Source of the DNA: CAXRDE01 sp964229355
GTDB taxonomy: Bacteria; Cyanobacteriota; Sericytochromatia; UBA7694
Assembly: GCA_964229355.1 (NCBI GenBank)
Contig: CAXRDE010000024.1
Location: forward strand, 1 to 64,000
Direction of reading: 5' to 3'
DNA: 64,000 nucleotides
How positions within the stretch are numbered: the stretch's first letter is position 1; the number at the start of each line of letters is the position of its first letter. Shown piece by piece: positions 40,019 to 49,274 of the stretch. The notes under the pieces are model-generated. The model had not been told where the DNA came from. It did not search any database and saw only the letters and a program-made list of their open reading frames with translations. Both the position numbers and the translations under genes were made by a program.

Positions 40019-41371
40019 ATGCGAAGATTTTCTATGCTCTGTTTATGTCTGGGGCTGCTGTGGGGCAGTCCTGTACTTGCCCAAATGACAGATACCCCGG
40101 CCGAACCCCTGACCTCTACCGCCACGGAAACCGTTGCACCGCTGGACGCGGTGGAGCCGGTGACACCACCCACCAACGCGGATTATCGCGCGCGCTGGGC
40201 GCAGGACGCCGTGCGGGTACTCGAAGAAAATGGCATTCAATTGCCCAGCGGTATTGATTACAACGCCTTGATTTCTAAAAATGACTTTATTCGCGTCCTG
40301 TCGCGGGTGTCAGAGGTGCCGGTCACCACGCTGCAGCGCAGCCTGTGGAACGCCGAAACCCAGAACAAGGAACTGACCCGCGGTGAAAGCATCTTTTTGC
40401 TGGTGCAGGCCTACGGCATGAACGATTCCCTGACCGGTTTTGCCACCCAGTCCACCCACTTTACGGATCTTGAATCCACCCACCCGGCCTATGCGGCCAT
40501 TGTGCTGGCGGAGCGGGTGAATTTAATCAACGGCTACCCCGACAAAACCATTCGCCCTGACGAGCTGCTCAGCTGGGGCGAGGCCCTGATTTTGATTGAA
40601 ACCATGTCCAGCTGGCGGCAGGCCTTGCCTACCACGGCACCGGAGTGGGTGCGTCAGTTTGAGCGCAAGCAAAACCTCTGGTACCAGTTTATTGATGGTT
40701 TTCGTCTGTTTTTGACCCTGGTGTATCTGGGCTTTTCGGTGTTTTTTATTGGGCGTACCTGGTACAAAGCTCGCCGTATGGCCCCTTCGCCCTACCGTCG
40801 CTTTAGCGTGGCGCTGGCCCTGATTACCGGCTTTTTGGGCCTGTTGTGGGTGTCTGAGCTGCTCTTTAATTATGCCCTCATTGCCCGTGAGGTGTACGCA
40901 GCCCTGGCCATGTTGAGTATTTTTGTGGGGCTCTTTTTGCTCAAAGCCGGTGTGGATATGGACAAAGACATCTCGAAGCCCAAACCCCAAAGCGTCATTG
41001 ACAAGGGCTATGTGGTCTCGATTAACCACGAGCGGGGCGAGATCTTTATTAAAGACAAGGTGAGCGAAAGCCACAGTCTGGGTCTGGTGACCGCCGACAG
41101 TAAAATTTACCGCAAGACCGGCAAAAACAGCGAAAGCGCGTTTTTATCTGAAATTCAGGTGGGAGATGTGGTGTCCTTGCGGGCTTCGCAGCTCACCCAT
41201 GACGCTTTGCTGCAGGTGGATCGTCTCACGCTGGTGGAAACCCACCAGGCCCACGTGGCCAAAAACCAGAACAGCGTGCAAGAATACATTCACGAAACCC
41301 AGGCCGAAACCCAGCAACAATTCAACCGGGTGAGCCGCAGTCACAGGCGAGGGCGTGGCGCGAAATCCTGA
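40019..41371 (+). CDS. SLH-domain membrane protein
   Basis: 450 aa from ATG at 40019 (another ATG lies at 40010). A signal peptide (MRRFSMLCLCLGLLWGSPVLA) is followed by SLH-like repeats, clearest in FTDLESTHPAYAAIVLAERVN and LINGYPDKTIRPDELLSWGEAL. Three transmembrane helices (about 240-335) lead to a C-terminal beta-rich domain and a basic coiled-coil tail. SLH modules usually bind pyruvylated cell-wall polymer; here the protein also spans a membrane, so it may join cell wall and membrane. It overlaps the epimerase start. Confidence 0.72.
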   Translation: MRRFSMLCLCLGLLWGSPVLAQMTDTPAEPLTSTATETVAPLDAVEPVTPPTNADYRARWAQDAVRVLEENGIQLPSGIDYNALISKNDFIRVLSRVSEVPVTTLQRSLWNAETQNKELTRGESIFLLVQAYGMNDSLTGFATQSTHFTDLESTHPAYAAIVLAERVNLINGYPDKTIRPDELLSWGEALILIETMSSWRQALPTTAPEWVRQFERKQNLWYQFIDGFRLFLTLVYLGFSVFFIGRTWYKARRMAPSPYRRFSVALALITGFLGLLWVSELLFNYALIAREVYAALAMLSIFVGLFLLKAGVDMDKDISKPKPQSVIDKGYVVSINHERGEIFIKDKVSESHSLGLVTADSKIYRKTGKNSESAFLSEIQVGDVVSLRASQLTHDALLQVDRLTLVETHQAHVAKNQNSVQEYIHETQAETQQQFNRVSRSHRRGRGAKS

Positions 41372-42410
41372 GCGGGCTTCTTCGGTCGCGTTTTTATCCG
41401 AGGCTGCACCCTTAGCCTGGGTTACCGGGGCCGCGGGCTTTATTGGGCGGCATTTATGTCTGCGTTTATTACAGCAAGGCTGGCGGGTGCTGGCCCTGGA
41501 TAATCTGAGCGCTGCCCATGCTCCTGCGGGCTGGGCTTATTTACAGCGTCTGGCTCAACAGACCTCCCATTTACATCTTCAGCAGTTGGACCTTTTGCAA
41601 AAGACTGCTCTGGTTCAATTGCCGCCACCCCGTGTGGTGTTTCATTTGGCGGCCCGTCCGGGGGTGCGCGATGCTGAGGATTTTGCGGTGTATGACCGGG
41701 CCAATGTGGCCACTACTGAATCGCTGTTGGCGGTAGGTCAACACTGGCCTGCGGTGCGGGTGGTTTTTGCCTCCAGTTCATCGGTCTATGGCGAGCCTTT
41801 GGCCTCGGGGCCTGTGCATGAAAACCAACCCTGTGCCCCCCGTTCGGTCTACGGTGAGAGCAAGCGCCTGGGCGAAACCCTGATTCAACAGTGGAGTGAG
41901 GCCACGGGCTATGAGGGGGTATGTTTACGTTTGTTTAGCGTTTATGGTGCTGCCCAGCGTCCTGACATGGCTTTTCGTCGCTGGGCAGAAGCTTTGCGCA
42001 CGCACAGCCCGTTGGTCTTGCATGATCCTGAGCGCATGGCCCGTGATTTTACGGAGGTGCGTGATGCGGTTTCCGGCTTATATTTGGCCGCCCGGTACAC
42101 CATGGGTGAAGTCCCCTTTGCCTGCTTTAATATTGGATCGGGAGTGCAAACGGCCCTGCAGCGAGCTTATGAACAACTGCATGGGGCCTTTGTGGCCCAG
42201 GGTATCGGTGCAGCGGCTCCTGCGCCGGTGGTGCGCGAAGCCCATCGGGCTGAGGTGTTGTATACCTGGGCTGACCTTTCTTGTGCCCGGGCGCAGTTGG
42301 GGTATACTCCGCGTTATACTTTAAGCACTGGCCTGCAAGACTTTGCGCAGGCCATGGTGCATTATTGGGCGCAAGGAGCATTTGACCATGGGTTATCATC
42401 TGAATATTGA
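41355..42410 (+). CDS. NAD-dependent epimerase/dehydratase
   Basis: 351 aa from GTG, overlapping the previous gene by 17 bp. Rossmann motif GAAGFIGRHL, then FHLAARPGVRD, FASSSSVYG and catalytic Tyr/Lys in SVYGESKRLGE identify an extended SDR of the UDP-glucuronate/UDP-glucose 4-epimerase type. It likely makes a sugar nucleotide for surface polysaccharide, which would suit the adjacent SLH protein. Confidence 0.88.
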   Translation: MARNPERASSVAFLSEAAPLAWVTGAAGFIGRHLCLRLLQQGWRVLALDNLSAAHAPAGWAYLQRLAQQTSHLHLQQLDLLQKTALVQLPPPRVVFHLAARPGVRDAEDFAVYDRANVATTESLLAVGQHWPAVRVVFASSSSVYGEPLASGPVHENQPCAPRSVYGESKRLGETLIQQWSEATGYEGVCLRLFSVYGAAQRPDMAFRRWAEALRTHSPLVLHDPERMARDFTEVRDAVSGLYLAARYTMGEVPFACFNIGSGVQTALQRAYEQLHGAFVAQGIGAAAPAPVVREAHRAEVLYTWADLSCARAQLGYTPRYTLSTGLQDFAQAMVHYWAQGAFDHGLSSEY

Positions 42411-43155
42411 CTGGACCACCGGAGAGCATCAGGATGCACCACCCCAGGTGCTTCACTTGCAGGCCACCGTGCGCGATACCACCGGTCAGCATAAGCCCGC
42501 AGAAATTCAGGGACGTCGTCTACACCTTGCTCAACTTGACCCCGGATTTTACACCCTGCATTTGAGCTACGCGTTACAGGAGACGGTCTTTGACAGCTTT
42601 GCTTTTGGTTTTGACGTGCCCGATATCACTCTCATGAAATGCCAGCTGACGGCTACCGGTACCGTGATTGAACAGTACGGTGCCCTGAACGACTATGGCG
42701 AGTTTATGGATATGCGTCTGTCTGAAGAGATCCTGTATCTGACCCGCCCTGTGAACGATTTTGCGGTATGGCAGGCCATAACGCCCCATGTGCTGCCGGG
42801 AGTCACGCCGGTTTTCGCAGAGCTGAATCAGGCTGTCGGCCCGCTAGCGCAGGCGTTTACAGATTTAGAGCAACTCTGGGCCTACCAGTTGCGCGCCCTT
42901 TTGCAACCGGCGCTGCTGTCGCAGGCCAGTGTAGAGGGGTTAGCGGTTTTACAACATCTTTTGAGCAATCATCTGGCCTTAATGGACGACGAACGCCTGC
43001 AGGAGCACCTGCTGGTGGCCATTGAAGCACAGTCTGCGCGTGCGGCTGTGGCGCAGCTCTTAGATCTGCTTCGCTGGAACCCGCTCACCCAGGGGTGGGA
43101 CGGTTTGTCTGCGTTCTTGCAAGCGCTGGGCACGCACACTTTATTAAAATACTGA
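42388..43155 (+). CDS. Hypothetical protein, 255 aa
   Basis: The start at 42388 follows AAGGAG. The N-terminal 90 residues look beta-rich, an Ig- or C2-like sandwich (HLNIDWTTGEHQD, then LDPGFYTLHLSYALQETVF). The C-terminus is helical and Leu/Ala/Gln-rich. It overlaps the epimerase end by 23 bp and is probably cotranscribed. No family recognised. Confidence 0.55.
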   Translation: MGYHLNIDWTTGEHQDAPPQVLHLQATVRDTTGQHKPAEIQGRRLHLAQLDPGFYTLHLSYALQETVFDSFAFGFDVPDITLMKCQLTATGTVIEQYGALNDYGEFMDMRLSEEILYLTRPVNDFAVWQAITPHVLPGVTPVFAELNQAVGPLAQAFTDLEQLWAYQLRALLQPALLSQASVEGLAVLQHLLSNHLALMDDERLQEHLLVAIEAQSARAAVAQLLDLLRWNPLTQGWDGLSAFLQALGTHTLLKY

Positions 43156-43245
43156 AAAACCCGCCCCCTCAGCGCAAACGACGCTCTTAAGAAAATAAGT
43201 CAAATGTTATAATAGTTTAATATATATGACAGAAGGGTGCTCAAT

Positions 43246-43737
43246 ATGTCGTTTCAAGAGGTGGTTACACAAGAGCTGGCAAAACTGCTGGGTGTCTTGT
43301 CGCATCACGATCGCATTTTTATTATTGAGGAACTCTACAAAGGGGAGCGAGAAGTCAAAGCTTTGCAACAAAAACTGGGCATTTCCCATTCTCGGGTGTC
43401 TCAGCATCTCTCGCTTTTGCGTTCTCATAAAATTGTGACCGAGCGTCGACGGGGGCGCAATGTTTTGTACCGTCTGGTAAATCCCGAGTTATCGGTTTGG
43501 CTGCTTGATGCCTTAAAATTCATTGAATTTCGACTGCAGCAAACCGATGAGATTCGCTCTGCTGTGGAAAGTGCCCGCAACGCCTGGTTTGGCGGCGATG
43601 AGGCCGATGATACGCCGCAAGAACCCGATGAAGAAAAGCTCATCTATGTACCCGGTCGGGGCAAAAACGCGGAGGCTTCTAAACCTGCGTCGCCGTCGGG
43701 CACCCGGTCTGATGCCACCGCTGAGGACGAGGACTAG
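43246..43737 (+). CDS. ArsR-family transcriptional regulator
   Basis: 163 aa from ATG at 43246. The winged helix spans residues 8-90 (LLGVLSHHDRIFIIEELYKG, LGISHSRVSQHLSLLRSHKI, RRRGRNVLYRLV). No CxC metal-binding pair is seen, so it may sense something other than arsenic-type metals. The C-terminal 60 residues are acidic and disordered-looking. TATAAT at 43208-43213 is the probable -10 box. Confidence 0.82.
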   Translation: MSFQEVVTQELAKLLGVLSHHDRIFIIEELYKGEREVKALQQKLGISHSRVSQHLSLLRSHKIVTERRRGRNVLYRLVNPELSVWLLDALKFIEFRLQQTDEIRSAVESARNAWFGGDEADDTPQEPDEEKLIYVPGRGKNAEASKPASPSGTRSDATAEDED

Positions 43738-43795
43738 CTTTTAGCCCTGCTGTGCTAAAATAAGGATAAATGCAGCGTTCAGTGAGGTTATCATC

Positions 43796-44587
43796 ATGAG
43801 TGGTCCAATTTTACCCAAAACCTTTGCCGGTTATTTACACCCGTTGCGTTCGCGCTATACCCAGGGCTCTGATCAGCAACGGGGCCTGAGTGCCGATGAG
43901 CACAAGCGACTCAAAACAGACATTGCCCTGTCAAAGGTCATGGGGCCCGAAGAAAAAAAACAGGCCAACGCGCTGGCGCAAAAAGCCCGTGATATGACCG
44001 TAGCGGCCCAAAAAGACGGCAAAGTCACCGATGCAGAACTGAACGATATGCTTAAATTGGCTGCCCATGACGTGACCCGCACCCGACAGGGCTCGGCAGC
44101 AGCCCAGGTGTCGTTTGCCGGTGACGTGGTCGCGCCCGATCAGCTGAAAACCGAGTTTTTTAAGGTGGCCGCAGCCACTTCCTATGCGCCCATTGACAAC
44201 ACCATGGAGGGGGGCGTCAAAGACAGCATGGGTAAACCTCTGAAGGGCCACACCCTGGACCAATATGTGGCCGCCATGAAGTCGGGTAACGCGAAGCCCA
44301 ATGCCTATGTGGCAGTGGCCATGGATGTGGCGCTTTACAAAGGTAAAAATGCCCCCATGCAGTATGGCGATGTGTTCCGTATTCCTGAGCTTGAAGCCAT
44401 CAAAGGGGTGTCCCCCATTTACTTTGCCCTGGTGGACAACGGTGGAGCCTTTAAAAACACCGGGGGCAGCAAAATCGACATCTGTTCAGACAAAGCTTAC
44501 ACCCCTGATGTCAACCAAAGTGTGACCCTGCATAAGGTGCTTCACCCCGAAGGGCGTCAACTCAACATTAAAGATTTAGGCCCTTAA
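43796..44587 (+). CDS. Hypothetical protein with 3D-like (MltA-type) C-terminal domain
   Basis: 263 aa. No signal peptide is seen. Residues 190-235 (YGDVFRIPELEAI, then FALVDNGGAFKNTGGSKIDICSD) resemble the 3D domain of lytic transglycosylases, with spaced Asp residues. The N-terminal half is helical and Lys/Ala-rich. TGAGG precedes the ATG. It is followed after 4 bp by a cyclase gene. The domain call is moderate. Confidence 0.5.
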   Translation: MSGPILPKTFAGYLHPLRSRYTQGSDQQRGLSADEHKRLKTDIALSKVMGPEEKKQANALAQKARDMTVAAQKDGKVTDAELNDMLKLAAHDVTRTRQGSAAAQVSFAGDVVAPDQLKTEFFKVAAATSYAPIDNTMEGGVKDSMGKPLKGHTLDQYVAAMKSGNAKPNAYVAVAMDVALYKGKNAPMQYGDVFRIPELEAIKGVSPIYFALVDNGGAFKNTGGSKIDICSDKAYTPDVNQSVTLHKVLHPEGRQLNIKDLGP

Positions 44588-44591
44588 GCCC

Positions 44592-45242
44592 ATGAGCGTT
44601 TCACCCTATTCCTTTCGCATTCACAGCAGTGCGTCGTGGCAACGTTTAGAAAAGCTCATCGAGTCTCGCACCCAGACCGACGCCGATAAATCCGCTGTGG
44701 ATGCGCGCATTTGGGAGCTCTTTGGCGAACAGTGGGCGGTGATGTTTACGGACCTGTCGGGCTTTTCACGGCGGGTTAACGACTACGGCATTGTGCACTT
44801 TTTACAGACCATTTATGAGTCCCACCGTCTGCTGGTGCCCTGCATTGATCAGCACAACGGCATTTTGCTGAAAATTGAAGGCGACAGCATGCTTGTGATT
44901 TTTAAGCGGCCCGAGCGGGCTTTAGAGTGCGCGCTGGCCATGCAGAGCACGCTGCGCTCTTACAATATGCGTAAACCCGCCAATGAGCAGGTGCTGCTCT
45001 GTATGGGTATGGGCTATGGCGACATGCTCAAAATCGGTGACGAAGATGTGTTTGGAGCCGAAGTCAATGCTGCCAGCAAGTTGGGTGAGGACATGGCCAA
45101 AGCAGGGGATATTTTGATCACTGCCGCCCTGCAGACGGCGCTGCCTGAAACGCTGATCGAAGCCCATGCTTTGCATTTTGAGAGCCTGCCCGAAGCCCCG
45201 CCGGGGGCCACGGGCGCGTATCGGGTGACTTCAAGCCTTTAG
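44592..45242 (+). CDS. Class III adenylate/guanylate cyclase
   Basis: 216 aa. The catalytic core has metal Asp54 in FTDLSGFS, the base-selecting Lys94 with Asp98 in KIEGDS, and GAEVNAASKLGE where transition-state residues lie. A single-domain soluble enzyme with a short N-terminal extension. Lys94-Glu96 suits ATP and cAMP. It is cotranscribed with the 3D-like gene and converges with the radical SAM gene, overlapping by 4 bp. Confidence 0.82.
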   Translation: MSVSPYSFRIHSSASWQRLEKLIESRTQTDADKSAVDARIWELFGEQWAVMFTDLSGFSRRVNDYGIVHFLQTIYESHRLLVPCIDQHNGILLKIEGDSMLVIFKRPERALECALAMQSTLRSYNMRKPANEQVLLCMGMGYGDMLKIGDEDVFGAEVNAASKLGEDMAKAGDILITAALQTALPETLIEAHALHFESLPEAPPGATGAYRVTSSL

Positions 45243-47161
45243 GGCGTGGGAGGCAAGCGCTCTAAGCGCCAGGGCGCACCCCGCCAGGGTTTAACATAGC
45301 GCTGCGCCAGCGGGCTAACCGGCACTGTCTGAAAAGTCAGCACGCCCTGATACACCTCCCAGGCGTTCCAACGGGTGGTGTAGTCCAATCCCGCCAGGTC
45401 TTGATCATGTAATAAATGGGCGTAACTGGCGCTAAAAAAGAGCGCGTCTTGCCAAAAGTCCTGGGGCGCCGTGGACTGGGTTTGGGCAAAGAAAGGCCGC
45501 AATAAGGCCTCCGACTCGGCATAAAATAAGCCCAGGTGTCCATCGCGGATCAACAATTGCAAAACGGCGTCGTAAGGGCCTTTCCAGTGCAGTTCGCCCT
45601 GACCGTTTATCTGTTCTGACACCGGTACATACATGGGGTGCCCCTGTTGAATTTTACGGGCCTGTCCTTCAAAATAGCGGTGAATGTGCCGAAACAGTGG
45701 GTTCGGGGCCGCAATCAGGGTGCGTAAGAGGGTTTCCATGCTGATTTGACCCAGGTGCTGCAAGAGCAGCAGGGGAATGCGCAAAAGTCCCGGTTTAAAC
45801 AATAAGAGTTCAGCCCACCAGATAAACGCACGGGCCTGTACCCAGTCTGGAGCGGGCATGCTCTGGGTGGCCACCACCAATTCTTGCCATTCGATAATGC
45901 CATCGGGGTCTTTCTCGCGAACCGGGCGATGAAAATTGACGGCGGGTACCTTGACGGTTTGCAGACCGTGGCTCTGGCGGAAGTGAGGGTCTGACATGGG
46001 AGCGTTGGGTAAAAGGTCTAAAATGTACACATTGATGGCATGGCATTGTCCCCGCTCCACCACTTCACAATAGCCCGCAATAAAAGAGTCCAGGGTTTCA
46101 CCGGGCAATCCCAGGATCAGATCGGTGTAGGTGTGAATGCGACGGGCCCGCAACTGGGTCTGTAAACGCTCAAAGTCAGCCAGAGAAATATTGGCCCGAC
46201 CCGAGGCTTTGAGGGCGGGAGGGTACAGGCTTTGTAAAGAAAGGGTGACGTGAGAGTCGAGCCCGGTTTCGGCCAGCAGGCATTGAATGGCAAAGGTGCG
46301 ATCAGAGACATTTTTGGCGTTTTGGACCGCCAGCGCTGCCGGAAAACCGGTCTCTTGATGCAGCTTGACCGCGTATTCAGCCAGTTCTAAGTCTCGGGGA
46401 AACATGCCAAAATTGGCGTCGCAGCAAAAAATATTGTGGAAACGCTGTTGCGAAAACCATTCCAGCTCTGCTTTGAGTCGCTCCACGTCAAAGCGGTGAA
46501 CCTTTGCAGCGGTGGCAGAGGCCCAGTCACAAAAACCACAGGTAAAAGGACAGCCGCGATTGGTTTCCCAGAGAATAGACCAGTGCACCTGAGGATAGGC
46601 CTCGAGCAAGGGGGTAAAGGTACCCTCAAGGTAGGGAGAGGGCAGGTTTTCAAGGTCTTTTTTGCGGGGCGCAGGGGCATGCTGATAAAACTGCCCCTGG
46701 GTATCGCGGCCTGAAATGCCGGGGATGGCACGGCCGCTAGCGGGTGAAAAGTCGCGGCTGCGGTGGTTTTGATAACTTTGCAACAGGGCCAAAAAGCAGG
46801 CTTCGCCTTCGCCCCGGCAGCAGAGATCCACCTGCGGGTATTGCTGCAAAAAAGCCTCGGGCCAGGCCGGCACCTGGGGGCCACCAAAGACAATTAAAAT
46901 ATCTGGTTTGCGGGCTTTGAGCCGGGCCGCCAGGGCCAGTGAACGCTCAATATTCCACACATAACACGAAAAACCCACCACATCTGCGCTTTCAAGGGCC
47001 TCCGCCTCCTGATCAAGCGGGGCGGCAAAGACCCGAGGCCTTAAAAATGTGAAGGCTCCGGGAGCATGGTGTTCGGCGTAGGCCTGTAAAAGCCCCACCG
47101 CATAGGGCAAATACGCTGCATAATCGCTGTTGTATTGTACCCATCCTACCTTTAAGGACAT
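45239..47161 (-). CDS. B12-binding-type radical SAM protein
   Basis: 640 aa from ATG at 47161 with GGGGG at good spacing (an ATG at 47173 is in frame). The N-terminal 130 residues form a cobalamin-binding-like Rossmann domain (ADVVGFSCYVWNIERSLALAA split, then ILIVFGGPQVPAWP). The radical SAM cluster is in NRGCPFTCGFCDW (three Cys, spacing CxxxCxxC). The C-terminus resembles the DUF4080 type. Substrate unknown. It is the last gene of a three-gene operon. Confidence 0.87.
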   Translation of the reverse strand: MSLKVGWVQYNSDYAAYLPYAVGLLQAYAEHHAPGAFTFLRPRVFAAPLDQEAEALESADVVGFSCYVWNIERSLALAARLKARKPDILIVFGGPQVPAWPEAFLQQYPQVDLCCRGEGEACFLALLQSYQNHRSRDFSPASGRAIPGISGRDTQGQFYQHAPAPRKKDLENLPSPYLEGTFTPLLEAYPQVHWSILWETNRGCPFTCGFCDWASATAAKVHRFDVERLKAELEWFSQQRFHNIFCCDANFGMFPRDLELAEYAVKLHQETGFPAALAVQNAKNVSDRTFAIQCLLAETGLDSHVTLSLQSLYPPALKASGRANISLADFERLQTQLRARRIHTYTDLILGLPGETLDSFIAGYCEVVERGQCHAINVYILDLLPNAPMSDPHFRQSHGLQTVKVPAVNFHRPVREKDPDGIIEWQELVVATQSMPAPDWVQARAFIWWAELLLFKPGLLRIPLLLLQHLGQISMETLLRTLIAAPNPLFRHIHRYFEGQARKIQQGHPMYVPVSEQINGQGELHWKGPYDAVLQLLIRDGHLGLFYAESEALLRPFFAQTQSTAPQDFWQDALFFSASYAHLLHDQDLAGLDYTTRWNAWEVYQGVLTFQTVPVSPLAQRYVKPWRGAPWRLERLPPTP

Positions 47162-47979
47162 AAGAGCCCCCATAATATCTGCGCCAGTTCCGCCTGCCAG
47201 AGATCGCAGGCCGTTTCGGCTTCAGGCGGCACACCATCGCAAAAAATGGCCATGACCACCGCCTGGGTGGGCGGTATCTTGCGGGCGAAGTGACCGTTGT
47301 GGATATACGCCACGTCAGCCCTTAGGCCCGGCAGTTCGCCGGGTTTGTTGGCCACCTCAAGGGGCGGGCGAAACAAAAATGGAATTTTTTCGGGATCTTC
47401 ACAGCGAAATAAAATGTCCAAAACCCAGCGGGTGGCTTCGGCATCCAGGCATTGCCCTTGTACCAGGGCGGCCATAAGTCGGGCCATGTCCTGGGGGCTG
47501 GTCCAGTTTTCTCGGCCTGCGGCGCGGGCGTCGGCGTCCATCATCAGCCGGGCCAGTACCGTGTGCGGCAGTGGGACGGGTAAACGTTCAATATATGCTT
47601 GTAAGGCAGGTAAACCCAGGGCTTGAATCAAGAGGTTGGTGGCTGCATTGTCCGAGAGAATCATCATCCATTCGGCTAAGGTGTCCCAGGCGATGGTTTG
47701 GCCGGGGCTGCCTTTTTCAAAAAAAGGAGAATCTTCAACGTGGTCTGTGGCTTGCCAGCGGTAGGGGGTTTGAAATCGGAGCTGGTGACGTTGCTCAGCA
47801 TAGGCCATGAGCAAGGGCAGCTTAATGGTGCTGGCGGCTAAAAAACGCCGATTGCTCTGGTGCTCTAGACAGGTGTCCTGTTGCAGATGCCGGGCCATCC
47901 AGCCCGCGGAGATATGGCTGTGGTTGGCCGTAGATAAGTCGCGCAGCGCGTCCATATGGGCCTGTAAACGGGGGTTCAT
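47152..47979 (-). CDS. Class A beta-lactamase-like serine hydrolase
   Basis: 275 aa. Nucleophile motif SxxK at Ser50-Lys53 (ASTIKLP), SDN at 109-111 (ILSDNAATN) and NKPGE in place of KTG. No signal peptide is visible, so it may be cytoplasmic and not a true beta-lactamase. Related proteins act as D-Ala-D-Ala peptidases or esterases. It overlaps both neighbours by a few bases. Confidence 0.82.
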   Translation of the reverse strand: MNPRLQAHMDALRDLSTANHSHISAGWMARHLQQDTCLEHQSNRRFLAASTIKLPLLMAYAEQRHQLRFQTPYRWQATDHVEDSPFFEKGSPGQTIAWDTLAEWMMILSDNAATNLLIQALGLPALQAYIERLPVPLPHTVLARLMMDADARAAGRENWTSPQDMARLMAALVQGQCLDAEATRWVLDILFRCEDPEKIPFLFRPPLEVANKPGELPGLRADVAYIHNGHFARKIPPTQAVVMAIFCDGVPPEAETACDLWQAELAQILWGLLCP

Positions 47980-49136
47980 GATTCGCTGTCCTGCGCTTTT
48001 AGGTGCTTGAGGGCCTGCTGCCCGTCAGGGGTGCGAATAAACATGCGCTGGCCTTCCTGGTGTCCCAGGGCGGTGGTGATCAGCTCCAACAGGGTGAGTA
48101 CCAAAACCACCAGCAAGGGGGCCAACACAATGCCTAAAAAACCAAAGACTTTAACCCCCCCCAGGACTGCCAAAAAGAGCACCAGGGTGTTCAACTGGTT
48201 GCCTTCGCTGCTCACGCTGCGAATCAGTAAGGGGCGAATGATATTATCCACGGTGCCCACCACCAGCGTGCCCCACAGGGTTAAGATCAGGGCCTTGATC
48301 CAAAAGCCTTGAAACAGCAGATAAATGGCCACGGGCACCCACACCACAAAGGGACCTGCCAGCGGCAAAAAGCTAGCAAAAACCATAATCACGGACCACA
48401 AAATGGCCGAGGGTACCCCCAGGGCCACAAAGGCAGCCCCACCGATAAACCCCTGGGCCACAGCGGTGCCCACGGACCCAAAGATAGAGGCACGAATGAC
48501 TTCTTGCATCCGGCCCAACACCAGATCTTTTTGCTGGCTTTCAATGGGAATTAAGGATTTAAAATAGTTCATGTACTGTTTGCCGTCGCGAAAAAAGAAA
48601 AACATAATGATTTCGATCATCACCAGCAGAAACATGAAGTTTGAGAAGGCCGCTAAAAATCCTTTGGAGGATTCCAGGGCAAAAGAACTGATTTTTTGGG
48701 CGGAGTTCAGGGCTGTACTTTTGAGATCAAGGGCCTCAAAGTCCACGTATTGACTGGCCATATCCAGGCCTTGCTTGACCCACTTTTGTTGAAAAAAAGG
48801 ATGTTGAAAATTCAGCCAGGCGTCGTAATCCATTTTTTGCAGGCTGGCGGTGAGCTTTACAGCGCCTTCGTTCAGATCCTGGACCAGAATAATCCCCAAA
48901 AAGGTGGCGGGCAAGACCAGCAAGAGGGTGAGCCCCAGGCACATGAGGCCTGAAACCATTTCCGGGCGTTTGGGCCATTTGTTGAGCAGCCGCTGATGAA
49001 GGGGAAAGGTTAGCGTGACCAGGATCGCGGCCCAGATCAAGGCGGTGAGAAAGGGCTGAAACAACAAAAAGAGAATGTACAGTAAAAAGGCCAGCACCCC
49101 TGAGGTCAGTAAGGTGAAAAAAAGTTTGCGATCCAT
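47976..49136 (-). CDS. AI-2E family transporter
   Basis: 386 aa with about eight transmembrane segments in the layout of the family (PerM/YdiK/TqsA). LTLFPLHQRLL-type loops, FMLLVMIEIIMFFFFRDG, VPVAIYLLFQGF and DNIIRPLLI are recognisable. The family exports autoinducer-like or other small solutes, with poorly known substrates. The -10 box TATAAT lies about 40 bases upstream. It is the first gene of the operon with the hydrolase and radical SAM protein. Confidence 0.88.
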   Translation of the reverse strand: MDRKLFFTLLTSGVLAFLLYILFLLFQPFLTALIWAAILVTLTFPLHQRLLNKWPKRPEMVSGLMCLGLTLLLVLPATFLGIILVQDLNEGAVKLTASLQKMDYDAWLNFQHPFFQQKWVKQGLDMASQYVDFEALDLKSTALNSAQKISSFALESSKGFLAAFSNFMFLLVMIEIIMFFFFRDGKQYMNYFKSLIPIESQQKDLVLGRMQEVIRASIFGSVGTAVAQGFIGGAAFVALGVPSAILWSVIMVFASFLPLAGPFVVWVPVAIYLLFQGFWIKALILTLWGTLVVGTVDNIIRPLLIRSVSSEGNQLNTLVLFLAVLGGVKVFGFLGIVLAPLLVVLVLTLLELITTALGHQEGQRMFIRTPDGQQALKHLKAQDSES

Positions 49137-49274
49137 GATTGCTCCATAAAAAAGGAATAGCTAAGGCCATTATACTCGCATTTTCAGGGCTTCTGCTGAG
49201 CAGTCTCTCTGAGATAGACATGTTACAATACCCAAAAGAATGGGCCTTGGGCCGAAACACCTGTGGAGAAGTTT

